Source: Candidatus Thorarchaeota archaeon
GTDB lineage: Archaea > Asgardarchaeota > Thorarchaeia > Thorarchaeales > Thorarchaeaceae
Assembly: GCA_011365025.1 (NCBI GenBank)
Contig: RDOF01000014.1
Coordinates: forward strand, 7,889-71,888
Direction: 5' to 3'
Length of the DNA stretch: 64,000 bases
The translations under genes were made by a program, and so were the position numbers. The notes under the pieces are model-generated. The model had not been told where the DNA came from. It worked only from the letters and a program-made list of their open reading frames with translations, and ran no database searches. Of the stretch, positions 35,738 through 43,419 are shown in pieces (position 1 is the first letter of the stretch; every line of letters begins with the position of its first letter).

Positions 35738-36786
35738 ACCCTATTGTCACTCTCTTTCTTCTTCAGCCCTTCCAAAAGCACTGCTTGAAGATGTCCTTTC
35801 GTACTGATGCCCATCGATTGGAGTTTCTCTCCTGTGAGTTCAAGAACCGATACGCCTCGTTCCCAGAGCCTATCAAAATCAGCTATTGCATTGTCAATAA
35901 GGTCGGGGTTAAACTCTCTTGTGACCCATGCTGCAGTAAGGGGGTCTTCGGAAATGAAGAATGCCATGACATCATTGTTTAGTGAAGCGAACTGGTACCC
36001 TTTCCTGTCCACTTCAAGAATCCGTAAGTCGATGAGTTTGCCTTCTTTCCTGAGCGCAAGAATGGCCGCAAGGGTTTGCTGAATCCAGTCTGACGGAACG
36101 CCATCCCTTAATGTGTCGCTTCGAGCGAGAAGATCTGGGTGGGCACCATACCTGACTTCTGCCCCCCTCTTTGCTACATCCACAACTCTGCCGAAGCGCT
36201 CTGTGGCTCCTTCAGTAAATGGGCCAATCCAAATTAGCGAGTTTCTTATCACATCCCCCTTGCCTGCTCTATCGTAGATTGTGGAATCAGTGACTCGATC
36301 AAACTCCTCCATCCCTCTGACGAATCTCGAACTTGGCGATACTTGCTTTCCAGTAATAATCGCCATGATTCCTTGAGAAAGCGCTTTGCAGTCACAGGTT
36401 TCAATACTCCTCAGCGTTTCTTCTGTCTTTCTTTTCCTTACCTGAAGCTCCTTGGTGACCTGCACCTTTAGATTCTCAAGTCCCGCCATCAGTGTATTGG
36501 CATCAGCAAGGTACTTCTTGCGGTACTTCGTTTGGCTTTCAAGTCGTACCAGTTGATTCTCCACAAGCCATTGTAGTGCCTTATGAACTGCAGGCTTCTT
36601 GAGTCCAGCCGAAGGGTAATATGCTTCGAAAGCACTGAAAATTTCTGAGAAGGAGAAGTGAACAAGCGGCTCTTTCTGCATTCTGAGTAGCGTTGTCAGA
36701 ACAAGCATATCCCGCGATTCAATTCCATCTTCTGAGAGCAGTTGAAGCGTCTGCAGAGCCTCCCTTACTTCGCTATCGTATTTCAT
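35734..36786 (-). CDS. TrmB-like transcriptional regulator, paralogue 3
   Basis: 350 residues, first gene of the regulator operon. Winged HTH near residues 20-95 (HFSFSEIFSAFEAYYPSAG, KPAVHKALQWLVENQLV), coiled coil (KVQVTKELQVRKRKTEETL), then the PLD-like domain with AGKGDVIRNSLIWIGPF. A C-terminal tail (GLKKKESDNRV) is basic. It is divergent from the candidate RNA at 36904, whose TATA region lies 90 bp away. Ligand and target unknown. Confidence 0.7.
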   Translation of the reverse strand: MKYDSEVREALQTLQLLSEDGIESRDMLVLTTLLRMQKEPLVHFSFSEIFSAFEAYYPSAGLKKPAVHKALQWLVENQLVRLESQTKYRKKYLADANTLMAGLENLKVQVTKELQVRKRKTEETLRSIETCDCKALSQGIMAIITGKQVSPSSRFVRGMEEFDRVTDSTIYDRAGKGDVIRNSLIWIGPFTEGATERFGRVVDVAKRGAEVRYGAHPDLLARSDTLRDGVPSDWIQQTLAAILALRKEGKLIDLRILEVDRKGYQFASLNNDVMAFFISEDPLTAAWVTREFNPDLIDNAIADFDRLWERGVSVLELTGEKLQSMGISTKGHLQAVLLEGLKKKESDNRV

Positions 36787-36873
36787 GTGTATTTCCTCTA
36801 CTCATTATTGAGTTACCTCAAATCATTGCTTGAACGGGCAACTTGTGGACATAGTTCAGTTTACAAAAGGAAC

Positions 36874-36881
36874 TTATATAA
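36874..36881 (+). promoter_or_regulatory. Strong TATA box for the 36904 transcript
   Basis: TTATATAA, preceded by an A/G-rich BRE-like AAAAGGAAC. The box centre is 26-27 bp before position 36904, the canonical archaeal distance, so the transcript should begin at that A. Confidence 0.6.
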
Positions 36882-36903
36882 TATCTTACAACCCATAAAT
36901 TTC

Positions 36904-37045
36904 ATGACGGAGAAATCCCCTTTCTCTGTCAAAGCAAATGCAGGAACTCCGAGTGGATGGATAAAGATCCACTTGGGCATGTTACAGGGCAGCAGCGGAC
37001 AACGCTGCAAGAAGCAGGGTGCGGGGGGGTTGACCCTGCTTCGAC
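36904..37045 (+). ncRNA. Candidate structured small RNA (or leaderless micro-ORF)
   Basis: A roughly 140 nt stretch beginning at the predicted transcript start. It can fold into four consecutive hairpins: GACGGAGAAA with TTTCTCTGTC (10 bp with one G-U pair), AGTGGAT with ATCCACT (7 bp), GCAGCG with CGCTGC (6 bp, 36992-37008), and AAGCAGGGT with ACCCTGCTT (9 bp, 37012-37041), followed by TTTTCTTCT. The same start could instead open a leaderless 54-codon frame (ATG at 36904). Hairpins starting in the first nucleotides and spanning the whole length argue for RNA. It matches no RNA family I know. Confidence 0.4.
37012..37041. terminator. Hairpin between candidate RNA and GGR gene
   Basis: Perfect 9 bp stem (AAGCAGGGT and ACCCTGCTT) with a G-rich loop. 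It lies after the stop of the convergent reductase gene, so it may end both transcripts. Confidence 0.5.
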
Positions 37046-37054
37046 CATTTTCTT

Positions 37055-38284
37055 CTATAATCCGCTGACTGCAATTGATTTCAGATAGCCCTTACCAATT
37101 CTCAAGACCATTGGTAGGAAGTCCCTAAGAAGCGTCATGATATCAGAAACCCCTGCATGACCCTGCACCAGAGCATTTAGGGTTCGAGCGTCCAACTGGT
37201 TCAGCACAATCTCAGCAGCCTCTATGGGATCATTGAAGCTGGCGTACTTCGATATGGCCCAGAAACCCTTGCCTGTGTTCTGAATATTCCATGCCAGTTT
37301 GGAGCGGCGATACTCCTTCTCATACATCATCATGCTGTTCTTGGAGAAGTCGTTTTCATTAACAGCCCGTTTCGCGTGCTTTGCTAGGACGGTGCCAGCA
37401 TGGAAGCAGGTCGTCACTCCTCCTCCCACGATGGACGAAACCTGTCCGGCGGCATTGCCTACCAGTGCAACTCCAGCATTAGAGAATCTGGGAATAAGTC
37501 CTGCGCATGGTACTACTCCTCCATTTTGCGAAGCGATTCTGGCATCCTTTAAGCCAGGGAGAATCTTCTTGTACTTCTTGAGTACATCGAGGAGGGAGGG
37601 CAGCTTCTCCCAGTTCTCCTTTGAGGACGGAACCCTTCCGATTCCCAGGTTCACCTCTGATTCGGTCCGCGGGTAGAGCCAGAGATATCCCAGTCCGACG
37701 TCCTTACCCACATAGAAGTACGCAGTGTCCGCATCCACTCCCCTGCAATTCTCAAGCTTCCACCTAATGCCATAAGACAGAAGCCACTTTGGATGCGTGA
37801 ATCCGGCGGTCTCAGAGACACGACTAAACGACCCATCTGCTCCCACTGTAAGACTTGCCTTGGCCACCTCAGACTCGTTGTATTTTACGCCAACGACTTG
37901 AGAACCTTCTTTAACAACAGAATTGACTCTGGAGTTGTAGCGAAACTCAGCCCCGTTGGCTACAGCGCGGTCTCTCATCAGTTCCTGACATCTATCCTCG
38001 TCAAGCAGAAATGAATCGCCAAGCAATCCCTCTCCCACAGAGATATTGGCTCCGGTATCAAGACTCTCTCCCACGATTGCCTTGTACTTGTTGCCAACAT
38101 ACTCAGAATCAGGTTTTACTCTAAGAAGTTTTAGTGCGTTCGTGGTCACTAATTCTCCCATTAAGGAATCAGTAACAGCTTTTCTTCTCTCAAGTACAAG
38201 AGTGTCCAATCCATACTCGGCAGCTCTCTCTGCGGTCATGAGTCCCGCGGGACCCGTTCCAGTAATTACAAGGTCATGTGGCAT
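37055..38284 (-). CDS. Geranylgeranyl reductase family FAD-dependent oxidoreductase
   Basis: 409-residue flavoprotein. GTGPAGLMTAERAAEYG near the N-terminus is the FAD-binding Rossmann GxGxxG, LTVGADGSFSRVSETAG is the second FAD motif, and GNAAGQVSSIVGGG contacts the flavin. Family members saturate the double bonds of digeranylgeranyl lipids, so this enzyme is probably involved in archaeal membrane lipid synthesis. The ATG has GGGAG 8 nt upstream; upstream codons add a Cys-rich piece without support. Convergent with the candidate RNA. Confidence 0.88.
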   Translation of the reverse strand: MPHDLVITGTGPAGLMTAERAAEYGLDTLVLERRKAVTDSLMGELVTTNALKLLRVKPDSEYVGNKYKAIVGESLDTGANISVGEGLLGDSFLLDEDRCQELMRDRAVANGAEFRYNSRVNSVVKEGSQVVGVKYNESEVAKASLTVGADGSFSRVSETAGFTHPKWLLSYGIRWKLENCRGVDADTAYFYVGKDVGLGYLWLYPRTESEVNLGIGRVPSSKENWEKLPSLLDVLKKYKKILPGLKDARIASQNGGVVPCAGLIPRFSNAGVALVGNAAGQVSSIVGGGVTTCFHAGTVLAKHAKRAVNENDFSKNSMMMYEKEYRRSKLAWNIQNTGKGFWAISKYASFNDPIEAAEIVLNQLDARTLNALVQGHAGVSDIMTLLRDFLPMVLRIGKGYLKSIAVSGL

Positions 38285-38440
38285 CCTTAGAACTCCCATG
38301 GGGCATTTTGCCTGACTGCACAATTTTCGTCTCGTCTATATCTGTTTCCATGAGGTAATGAAATCAGGATGCCGATATTGCTATGGTTAAAATAGGGGTC
38401 TCATATAGTCAATTCAATTCACCTATGAGAAGGTACTCCA

Positions 38441-39328
38441 ATGAGACTCAGATCGATAGGATACGGTATATACTTGGCCATTTCACTACTTGTCAGCATT
38501 ACAATATCTGCAGTTCCAGCAATCTTCTTGGTGGTTGGTGCCTACGACAAAACGGACGCCTTCATCGACGGTATTGGATGGCCTTTCGTCCATATCAAGG
38601 ATTTCTTCCAGTTTCTTCTTGGAAGCTCATTTCCGACCGTCGTCTTTGAGCGCTTCTGGTTCATTGTGTTCCTTCCCACGCTTGCCTTCTTCTGCTATGG
38701 CATCTTCCTTTCCCTTCTTGCCATTACCTTTAGGCTTTCACGAAGGGTGATCCCCTTCTTGGAAGACGGATACTACCCGATAGAATCAGAAGCATGGCTT
38801 CTTTACGAGTTCTACGAGGTCTACTACATTGTGTTTCCATACTTTGCCTGGTTCTTTTCTGTCTTCTTCGATGTGAAGCCTAGACATATCTGGTTTGGAG
38901 CCAAGATTGGAAGTAACACGGTCGTGGGAAATGGGCGATTATTCAATCCTGAGCGAACTATCATTGGAAACAATTGCTTCTTTGGATATGATGCCATAAT
39001 GAGTGGTCATGTCTATGAAGATGACAACCTCTATCTTAAGACAGTGAAGATTGGAAGCAATGTGACGGTTGGGGCGAACGCTGTTATTCTCGCTGGAGCT
39101 GATATTGGCAACAATGTAATCATTGGGGCGAACACTGTGGTGCCTAAGGACAAGGTTATTCCTGACAATACCATTTGGGTACATGGTAAGGCCATACCAA
39201 GACGCGTGATCGAACCAGCTCCGGAAGCAAACCCACAGGCTGGCGACTCCTCTACAACCGAAGAAACGGATTACGATAGAGGAACGGCCAAGGAAGACCG
39301 GTCTCTGGATGAAGGCGCATCAGTCTAG
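38441..39328 (+). CDS. Membrane-anchored left-handed beta-helix (hexapeptide) acyltransferase-like protein
   Basis: 295 residues. The first 150 have three or four membrane segments (residues 5-30, 65-90, 105-125 region). Residues 155-250 show hexapeptide repeats (IGSNTVVGNGRLF, IGNNCFFGYDAI, IGSNVTVGANAVILAGADIG, VIIGANTVVPKD), the left-handed beta-helix of acyl/acetyltransferases. The C-terminal 40 residues are polar and acidic. It may modify lipids or polysaccharide at the membrane; the donor is unknown. A GAGAAGGT Shine-Dalgarno sequence precedes the ATG. Confidence 0.78.
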   Translation: MRLRSIGYGIYLAISLLVSITISAVPAIFLVVGAYDKTDAFIDGIGWPFVHIKDFFQFLLGSSFPTVVFERFWFIVFLPTLAFFCYGIFLSLLAITFRLSRRVIPFLEDGYYPIESEAWLLYEFYEVYYIVFPYFAWFFSVFFDVKPRHIWFGAKIGSNTVVGNGRLFNPERTIIGNNCFFGYDAIMSGHVYEDDNLYLKTVKIGSNVTVGANAVILAGADIGNNVIIGANTVVPKDKVIPDNTIWVHGKAIPRRVIEPAPEANPQAGDSSTTEETDYDRGTAKEDRSLDEGASV

Positions 39329-39365
39329 AGCTCAATCTAAGGTATAGCAGGAGTCTACTCGAACA

Positions 39366-39764
39366 ATGAAGATGCTGATGCTTCATGTGAGCCATTTCTG
39401 GTTCATCCCTGAGGAGGACAAATCTTCTGAATCGGCAAAGAAGTCCTTTGGTGAATCAATCCTTGTCTGGATTCAATCAGAGCGGCACGATAAGGAAGAT
39501 CGCCCTGGCATTCTTCGAAAAATGACGAAAAACATACGTTGGCTCTGCGGCAAGGTTGGCGTAGAATCGGTGATTCTCCATTCCTTTGCACACCTTAGTG
39601 ACAGTAAGGCAAAGTCCTCGGTCGCAAATGGCATTATCGAAGAAACTGCGGAAAGGCTTCTGGAACGGGGGTTCAAGGTCTATATTGTCCCTTTTGGGCA
39701 ATTCAACGAGTTTGAAATGCATGTGAAAGCCCCTTCCTTGGCCAAGGTCTTCAAGAGCTTCTAG
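39366..39764 (+). CDS. Stand-alone archaeal threonyl-tRNA synthetase editing domain
   Basis: 132-residue protein matching the DTD-like N-terminal editing domain of archaeal ThrRS: HVSHFWF at the start, ILVWIQSERHD, VILHSFAHLSDSKAKSS (family YAHLSSxLA motif) and IVPFGQFNEFEMHVKAPSLA (family PFGWYKAFxxxxKGHPLS motif). The family hydrolyses Ser-tRNA(Thr). Here it is free-standing and its second motif lacks the Gly of KGHP. It may edit in trans; no thrS is in the window. Confidence 0.82.
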   Translation: MKMLMLHVSHFWFIPEEDKSSESAKKSFGESILVWIQSERHDKEDRPGILRKMTKNIRWLCGKVGVESVILHSFAHLSDSKAKSSVANGIIEETAERLLERGFKVYIVPFGQFNEFEMHVKAPSLAKVFKSF

Positions 39765-39768
39765 ATTG

Positions 39769-40014
39769 TTACACAAATGCAAAGAGGTCTAGTGGTAGCC
39801 TGACCTCGCATTCTGACGGCGCCGGATTGAAGTCGGAAATCGGAATTCTCTTCATGTAGTACCTCGAACCGACTCCTTCGCAAATTCCTTCCTTGGACTT
39901 GTAGTATCTGCAATCTCCACAAGAGATACTTGCATCAAGTTCAGTCTGAACAACAATGTCGACAAAGTCTGCTTTTTCCCGGTCCCATTTCCTCACAACT
40001 CTTGTGGTTCTCAT
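39769..40014 (-). CDS. Small Cys-rich protein, leaderless
   Basis: Unrecognised 81-residue protein with a CGDC pair near residues 32-35 and further Cys near 45 and 69, probably one zinc site. It is expressed from a TATA box (CTTATAATG, 40034-40042) whose centre lies about 24-26 bp from the ATG at 40014, so the mRNA is probably leaderless. The gene ends five bases from the end of the convergent ThrRS-editing gene. Confidence 0.65.
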   Translation of the reverse strand: MRTTRVVRKWDREKADFVDIVVQTELDASISCGDCRYYKSKEGICEGVGSRYYMKRIPISDFNPAPSECEVRLPLDLFAFV

Positions 40015-40110
40015 ACTACACTGTACTTGTCAAACATTATAAGACCCACAAAATAGTCTGACCTGTCTGTGGAACGAGTTCTTAACTCAATGAATGGATG
40101 AGCTAGTGAA

Positions 40111-41550
40111 ATGTCAGATGAAAAGCCTAAGTACACGCCTCGCGGGTATCAGACTTACATCTTAGACCGCATAGCGCAGCTCAAAGGCACGAATCTTCTA
40201 TTAGAGCTGGACTGCGGCCTTGGAAAACGATTCATCACTCACAAAATTGTATCCGACACGTTTCCAGATATGCGATTCATAATCGTAGTCCATTCTTCTT
40301 CTTCTCTCGCAGAAACCGTTGACTATCTTCGAAGTGAGTATGGTGGACTTGATGATGACCTAGGAGAGCTATCTTCTAGAGTGCCCTCAGGCCGGAGACC
40401 AAATGTCCTAAGAGAGAGTCGCGTAGTAGTAGCAACTCCACAGGTTCTAGCAGGACTGGCGAAGAAGGACATGAGTTTATTCGAATCCTTTGATGCTCTC
40501 CTAATCAATGAGGTGGACACGCTAATTCGCCGAAGCGGCGGGCGAACCGCGCTTGTTTTTCCTTGGCTAACGTTGCTTTCACTCTTTCATGACAAATGGA
40601 TAGTTGGAATGAGTGGAACTCTTCGCGATGATCATGCAGTCTTCACCCAAGAGCAGGTTCAAATCAGAAATGAACTCAAGACCCTGACTCAATACATTCC
40701 TGATGCAGAACTAATCTCCATGGATGAGCTCTATGATACTGACGTAGAATCATATCTGGAACCAACCTTCCTTACAATGTCATCAGTGACCGATGTTCGG
40801 ATTCGTTCAATCTCGAAAGTTCTAGATGAGCTCATTCGAAATACCCGAGCTGAGATTGTGAATCAATTGGCTGATGATGACAATCTGGACCTTGTCGATG
40901 GTGATGCCCGAAGAGTACATTTAATGATAGAACGGCTTCCGATCGCTGAGGAATTGAAGGGGAGGTACTCCGGCCTTTTGCTCTTGCGAAAGTACGTATT
41001 TGCAATGCCACCGAAGCAATTTCTGAAAATGTTTCATTCAGACTATTTGAAGCACTATTTCAATGTCAATCAGCTTCGCAAGGTCCTCCCGAGGATTTCA
41101 GCAAAAAGCACACGTGCTGTTCAGATTTCCCTAAAGTATCGGAAGGCCTTGATTCTAACATCGTACCTCGAAATGATTTCGCAAATTCGAGATGTTCTGG
41201 AGAAGGCAAACGTTCCAGTATTGACAATAACTGGTAAGACCCAGAACAAAGGTGAAGTCCTCCGAGAATTTCGAGAAAACAGCGACGCTAGAGTCTTGGT
41301 AATGTCTCCCGTTGGAGAAAGAGACCTTGACATCCCCCAAGCCGAAGTAATGATCGTATGTGACTCGATCAATACTTCGAAGACCATGTATCAAAAATTC
41401 AAAAGAACGCGAGGTGGCCTTGTCATACTCCTGGTGTATGAGGGCACCTCTGAGGAGCGGAAGGTTCGACGACTAATGCAACGGATTATTGAGAGATATC
41501 CTTGGTCCACTGCCTTGCTTGAACGCGAGTCGAGGAGTCTTTGGGAGTGA
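40111..41550 (+). CDS. SF2 helicase-like protein with altered ATPase motifs
   Basis: 479-residue protein. N-terminal lobe has GYQTYILDRIAQ (Q-motif-like), motif I LDCGLGKRF, motif Ia region VVHSSSSLAE, motif II LINEVDTL in place of DEAD/DEAH, and motif III MSGTLRDD. C-terminal lobe has motif IV ALILTSYLEM, motif V VMSPVGERDLDIPQAEVMIV and motif VI QKFKRTRGG. Resemblance is to archaeal Hef/RecQ-like DNA helicases. Motif I ends KR rather than KT/KS, and motif II lacks the first acidic residue of DExx, so ATP hydrolysis may be reduced or lost. No other domains are attached. Confidence 0.75.
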   Translation: MSDEKPKYTPRGYQTYILDRIAQLKGTNLLLELDCGLGKRFITHKIVSDTFPDMRFIIVVHSSSSLAETVDYLRSEYGGLDDDLGELSSRVPSGRRPNVLRESRVVVATPQVLAGLAKKDMSLFESFDALLINEVDTLIRRSGGRTALVFPWLTLLSLFHDKWIVGMSGTLRDDHAVFTQEQVQIRNELKTLTQYIPDAELISMDELYDTDVESYLEPTFLTMSSVTDVRIRSISKVLDELIRNTRAEIVNQLADDDNLDLVDGDARRVHLMIERLPIAEELKGRYSGLLLLRKYVFAMPPKQFLKMFHSDYLKHYFNVNQLRKVLPRISAKSTRAVQISLKYRKALILTSYLEMISQIRDVLEKANVPVLTITGKTQNKGEVLREFRENSDARVLVMSPVGERDLDIPQAEVMIVCDSINTSKTMYQKFKRTRGGLVILLVYEGTSEERKVRRLMQRIIERYPWSTALLERESRSLWE

Positions 41551-41563
41551 TTCTGCAGGGCTG

Positions 41564-42475
41564 CTAAGTAGCTCCGGCAAATGTGGATGATAGAAGCTCC
41601 AGTATTGCGGCTTGGTATCTTGGGTCAACTTCTCCCAGTACATACCGACAAACGTCAATGAACTCATCAGTTCGGCTATCCGCGTCCATTCCCTTCCCCA
41701 GAATCTTTCTGGCGCTCTTCAGAAGGCTCTTCGTGATTCCCTTTCCCTTGGCATATTCTGCCAATAGTTTTGTTGATTCTTGTTCAATCCGTTGAATTTG
41801 CGATTTTACTCTGATATCAGCTAGGTCATCACTACCCAGAGATTTGACCATATCCATCAGCACATCAAGAATTGCATTATGAAGTCCTGCGATTAGTGCT
41901 TCTACTTCATATGCAGTGAACCTCACTGTGCTATTCCCGTCTCCAAGTCCCCACTTCAAATCGCTACTCCTACTCACGTGTACCTTGCGTTCTCCCAGAA
42001 CAATTACCTCATCGTAGAAGCGGCCATTCACACTGCTTTGGACTGCTGTCTTTACCAAGGCTGCGTCAGCAAGCTTGAGCCTGATTGTTTGCCCTCCATT
42101 TGTTACATTAATGCAGAATCCGTTGTTTGGAGTTACCTTTTGGGCATAATCCGAGGGAGGTGCCACTTCCACGGGTGGGAGGTGCTTCAGCTTCTCTGCT
42201 AGGTCTCGAACCTCCTTTTCTGTGCAGAAGTAGAACTGACGATCGCCGGAAATGGCTATTGTACCATCGTCGCTCCGTTCGAATTCGATTCTGTTGCCTC
42301 CTCCGACATCTGTAGTTTTATGATACACCTGCTTGTAACTGCGTGCTGTTTGGGCCAGCTTCTCAAGTGCAGCAGCAATCATATGAGCTTCTCCGTAGCC
42401 CATTGTAATCTCGGCTTGTCCTTCAGTTGCGCGGCCAATGCCAATTGCACCGTCTTGTCTAATCTTAACGTACAT
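41564..42475 (-). CDS. Protein with four beta-beta-alpha repeats, unknown function
   Basis: Unrecognised 303-residue protein. Four similar units of about 40 residues can be aligned by eye: VKIRQDGAIGIGR then a helix near 35-50, IEFERSDDGTIAISGDRQFY then KEVRDLAEKLKHL, FCINVTNGGQTIRLKL then a helix, and VHVSRSSDLKWGLGDGNSTV then AYEVEALIAGLHNA. Each looks like a beta hairpin followed by a helix. The C-terminal 80 residues are helical and may oligomerise. Convergent with the helicase gene (14 bp gap). The ATG at 42475 is preferred to the GTG at 42487. Confidence 0.6.
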   Translation of the reverse strand: MYVKIRQDGAIGIGRATEGQAEITMGYGEAHMIAAALEKLAQTARSYKQVYHKTTDVGGGNRIEFERSDDGTIAISGDRQFYFCTEKEVRDLAEKLKHLPPVEVAPPSDYAQKVTPNNGFCINVTNGGQTIRLKLADAALVKTAVQSSVNGRFYDEVIVLGERKVHVSRSSDLKWGLGDGNSTVRFTAYEVEALIAGLHNAILDVLMDMVKSLGSDDLADIRVKSQIQRIEQESTKLLAEYAKGKGITKSLLKSARKILGKGMDADSRTDEFIDVCRYVLGEVDPRYQAAILELLSSTFAGAT

Positions 42476-42594
42476 GTCGCTAACCACCGCGATTTAGGAA
42501 CAAGGAATGCAGAAAACTATTCCGGCACTGCCTCCGAGAATGGATACCGATACGAAATATGATAAGTCAATTGCATATTGCACTCCTGATTGAC

Positions 42595-42768
42595 ATGGGA
42601 AAAGAAGAAGCTCCGCAAGAACTCGATAGCGACATTCAAATTGATCAAGGTGAAGCTTGCCCGTTTTGCAGGTACCAGGGTACTTGGAAGGGAACTGCAA
42701 TGCTCTTAGTTGCCTGGGTATTCATTCCCTTACTGCTCTTAATGATGGTGATTCTTACAGAAACTTAG
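42595..42768 (+). CDS. Small zinc-knuckle membrane protein
   Basis: 57-residue protein: an acidic N-terminus, one CPFC pair and a hydrophobic C-terminal helix of about 22 residues (TAMLLVAWVFIPLLLLMMV). A strong terminator-like hairpin 46 bp downstream supports a real transcript. An in-frame ATG at 42559 is also possible. No family recognised. Confidence 0.45.
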   Translation: MGKEEAPQELDSDIQIDQGEACPFCRYQGTWKGTAMLLVAWVFIPLLLLMMVILTET

Positions 42769-42813
42769 TCGTCTCTGGAAGACTATTCCATGTAGTGCAG
42801 AACAAAGGACATT

Positions 42814-42836
42814 GCAGAAGGAAAGCGTCCTTCTGC
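42814..42836. terminator. Hairpin between convergent genes
   Basis: Perfect 9 bp stem GCAGAAGGA and TCCTTCTGC with a 5 nt loop, between the small zinc-knuckle gene and the gene on the other strand. Confidence 0.6.
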
Positions 42837-42851
42837 TCATTCCTTCAATAC

Positions 42852-43211
42852 CTATATTTCATCATCAACCTCGAAGGCAATCTCTCCAATTTCCTTTGTT
42901 TCGAGAGCAATTCCAATCTTGCGAGTGCCTTCGGGAAGAGGGTCGGCTTTCACATGAATGACAACTTCGACACCAACCTTAATCGGTGCTGGATTGTCTG
43001 CGGAAACTTCTGCTGCCGGTATCTCACTACCACCTGTTTTGATAGTGGTGGCATCTAGAGGGTATTCAGTTCCGTCAATTTTCACTGGCGACATTGAAAC
43101 AGCTGTGCCATTTGCCAGAGCGTTCTTAATCTTGAAGCTGAATCCGTCATCTGAATTTTCGAGGCTTCCTTTCACGTAGAGCCTTTTCAGAATGCTTGGT
43201 GGAATTTTCAT
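42852..43211 (-). CDS. Conserved beta-rich protein
   Basis: 119-residue protein that begins with basic KIPPSILKRLYVKGSL, then a region resembling a conserved small archaeal/bacterial family (GFSFKIKNALANGTAVS, PVKIDGTEYPLDAT) and strands with alternating polar residues. No catalytic motif can be named. A TATA-like ATAAAAG (near 43263) lies about 50 bp upstream of its ATG and a terminator hairpin follows. Confidence 0.6.
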   Translation of the reverse strand: MKIPPSILKRLYVKGSLENSDDGFSFKIKNALANGTAVSMSPVKIDGTEYPLDATTIKTGGSEIPAAEVSADNPAPIKVGVEVVIHVKADPLPEGTRKIGIALETKEIGEIAFEVDDEI

Positions 43212-43419
43212 AGTATCTTCCTCCGCTGAGGTTTCTAAGATGGATGGAATAGAGTGAATCTTTTATACGTTGCGAAGTTGATTTAGACGCTGCATTCGCA
43301 AAGGTTAGAGGCAACAATAGCATTCTTGGAGCATTTAGCTTCTGGCAACTGCCAGGAACCTACAGTCCCGGGATGTTCTCTTCAATAGCTGCTGAATGAA
43401 GCTTGGAGTGATGTGAAGA

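Noticed and set aside
36742..37068. 108-codon plus-strand frame containing the candidate RNA
   Set aside because: The upstream half covers the promoter; only a leaderless start at 36904 is plausible, and that is treated as an alternative to an RNA.
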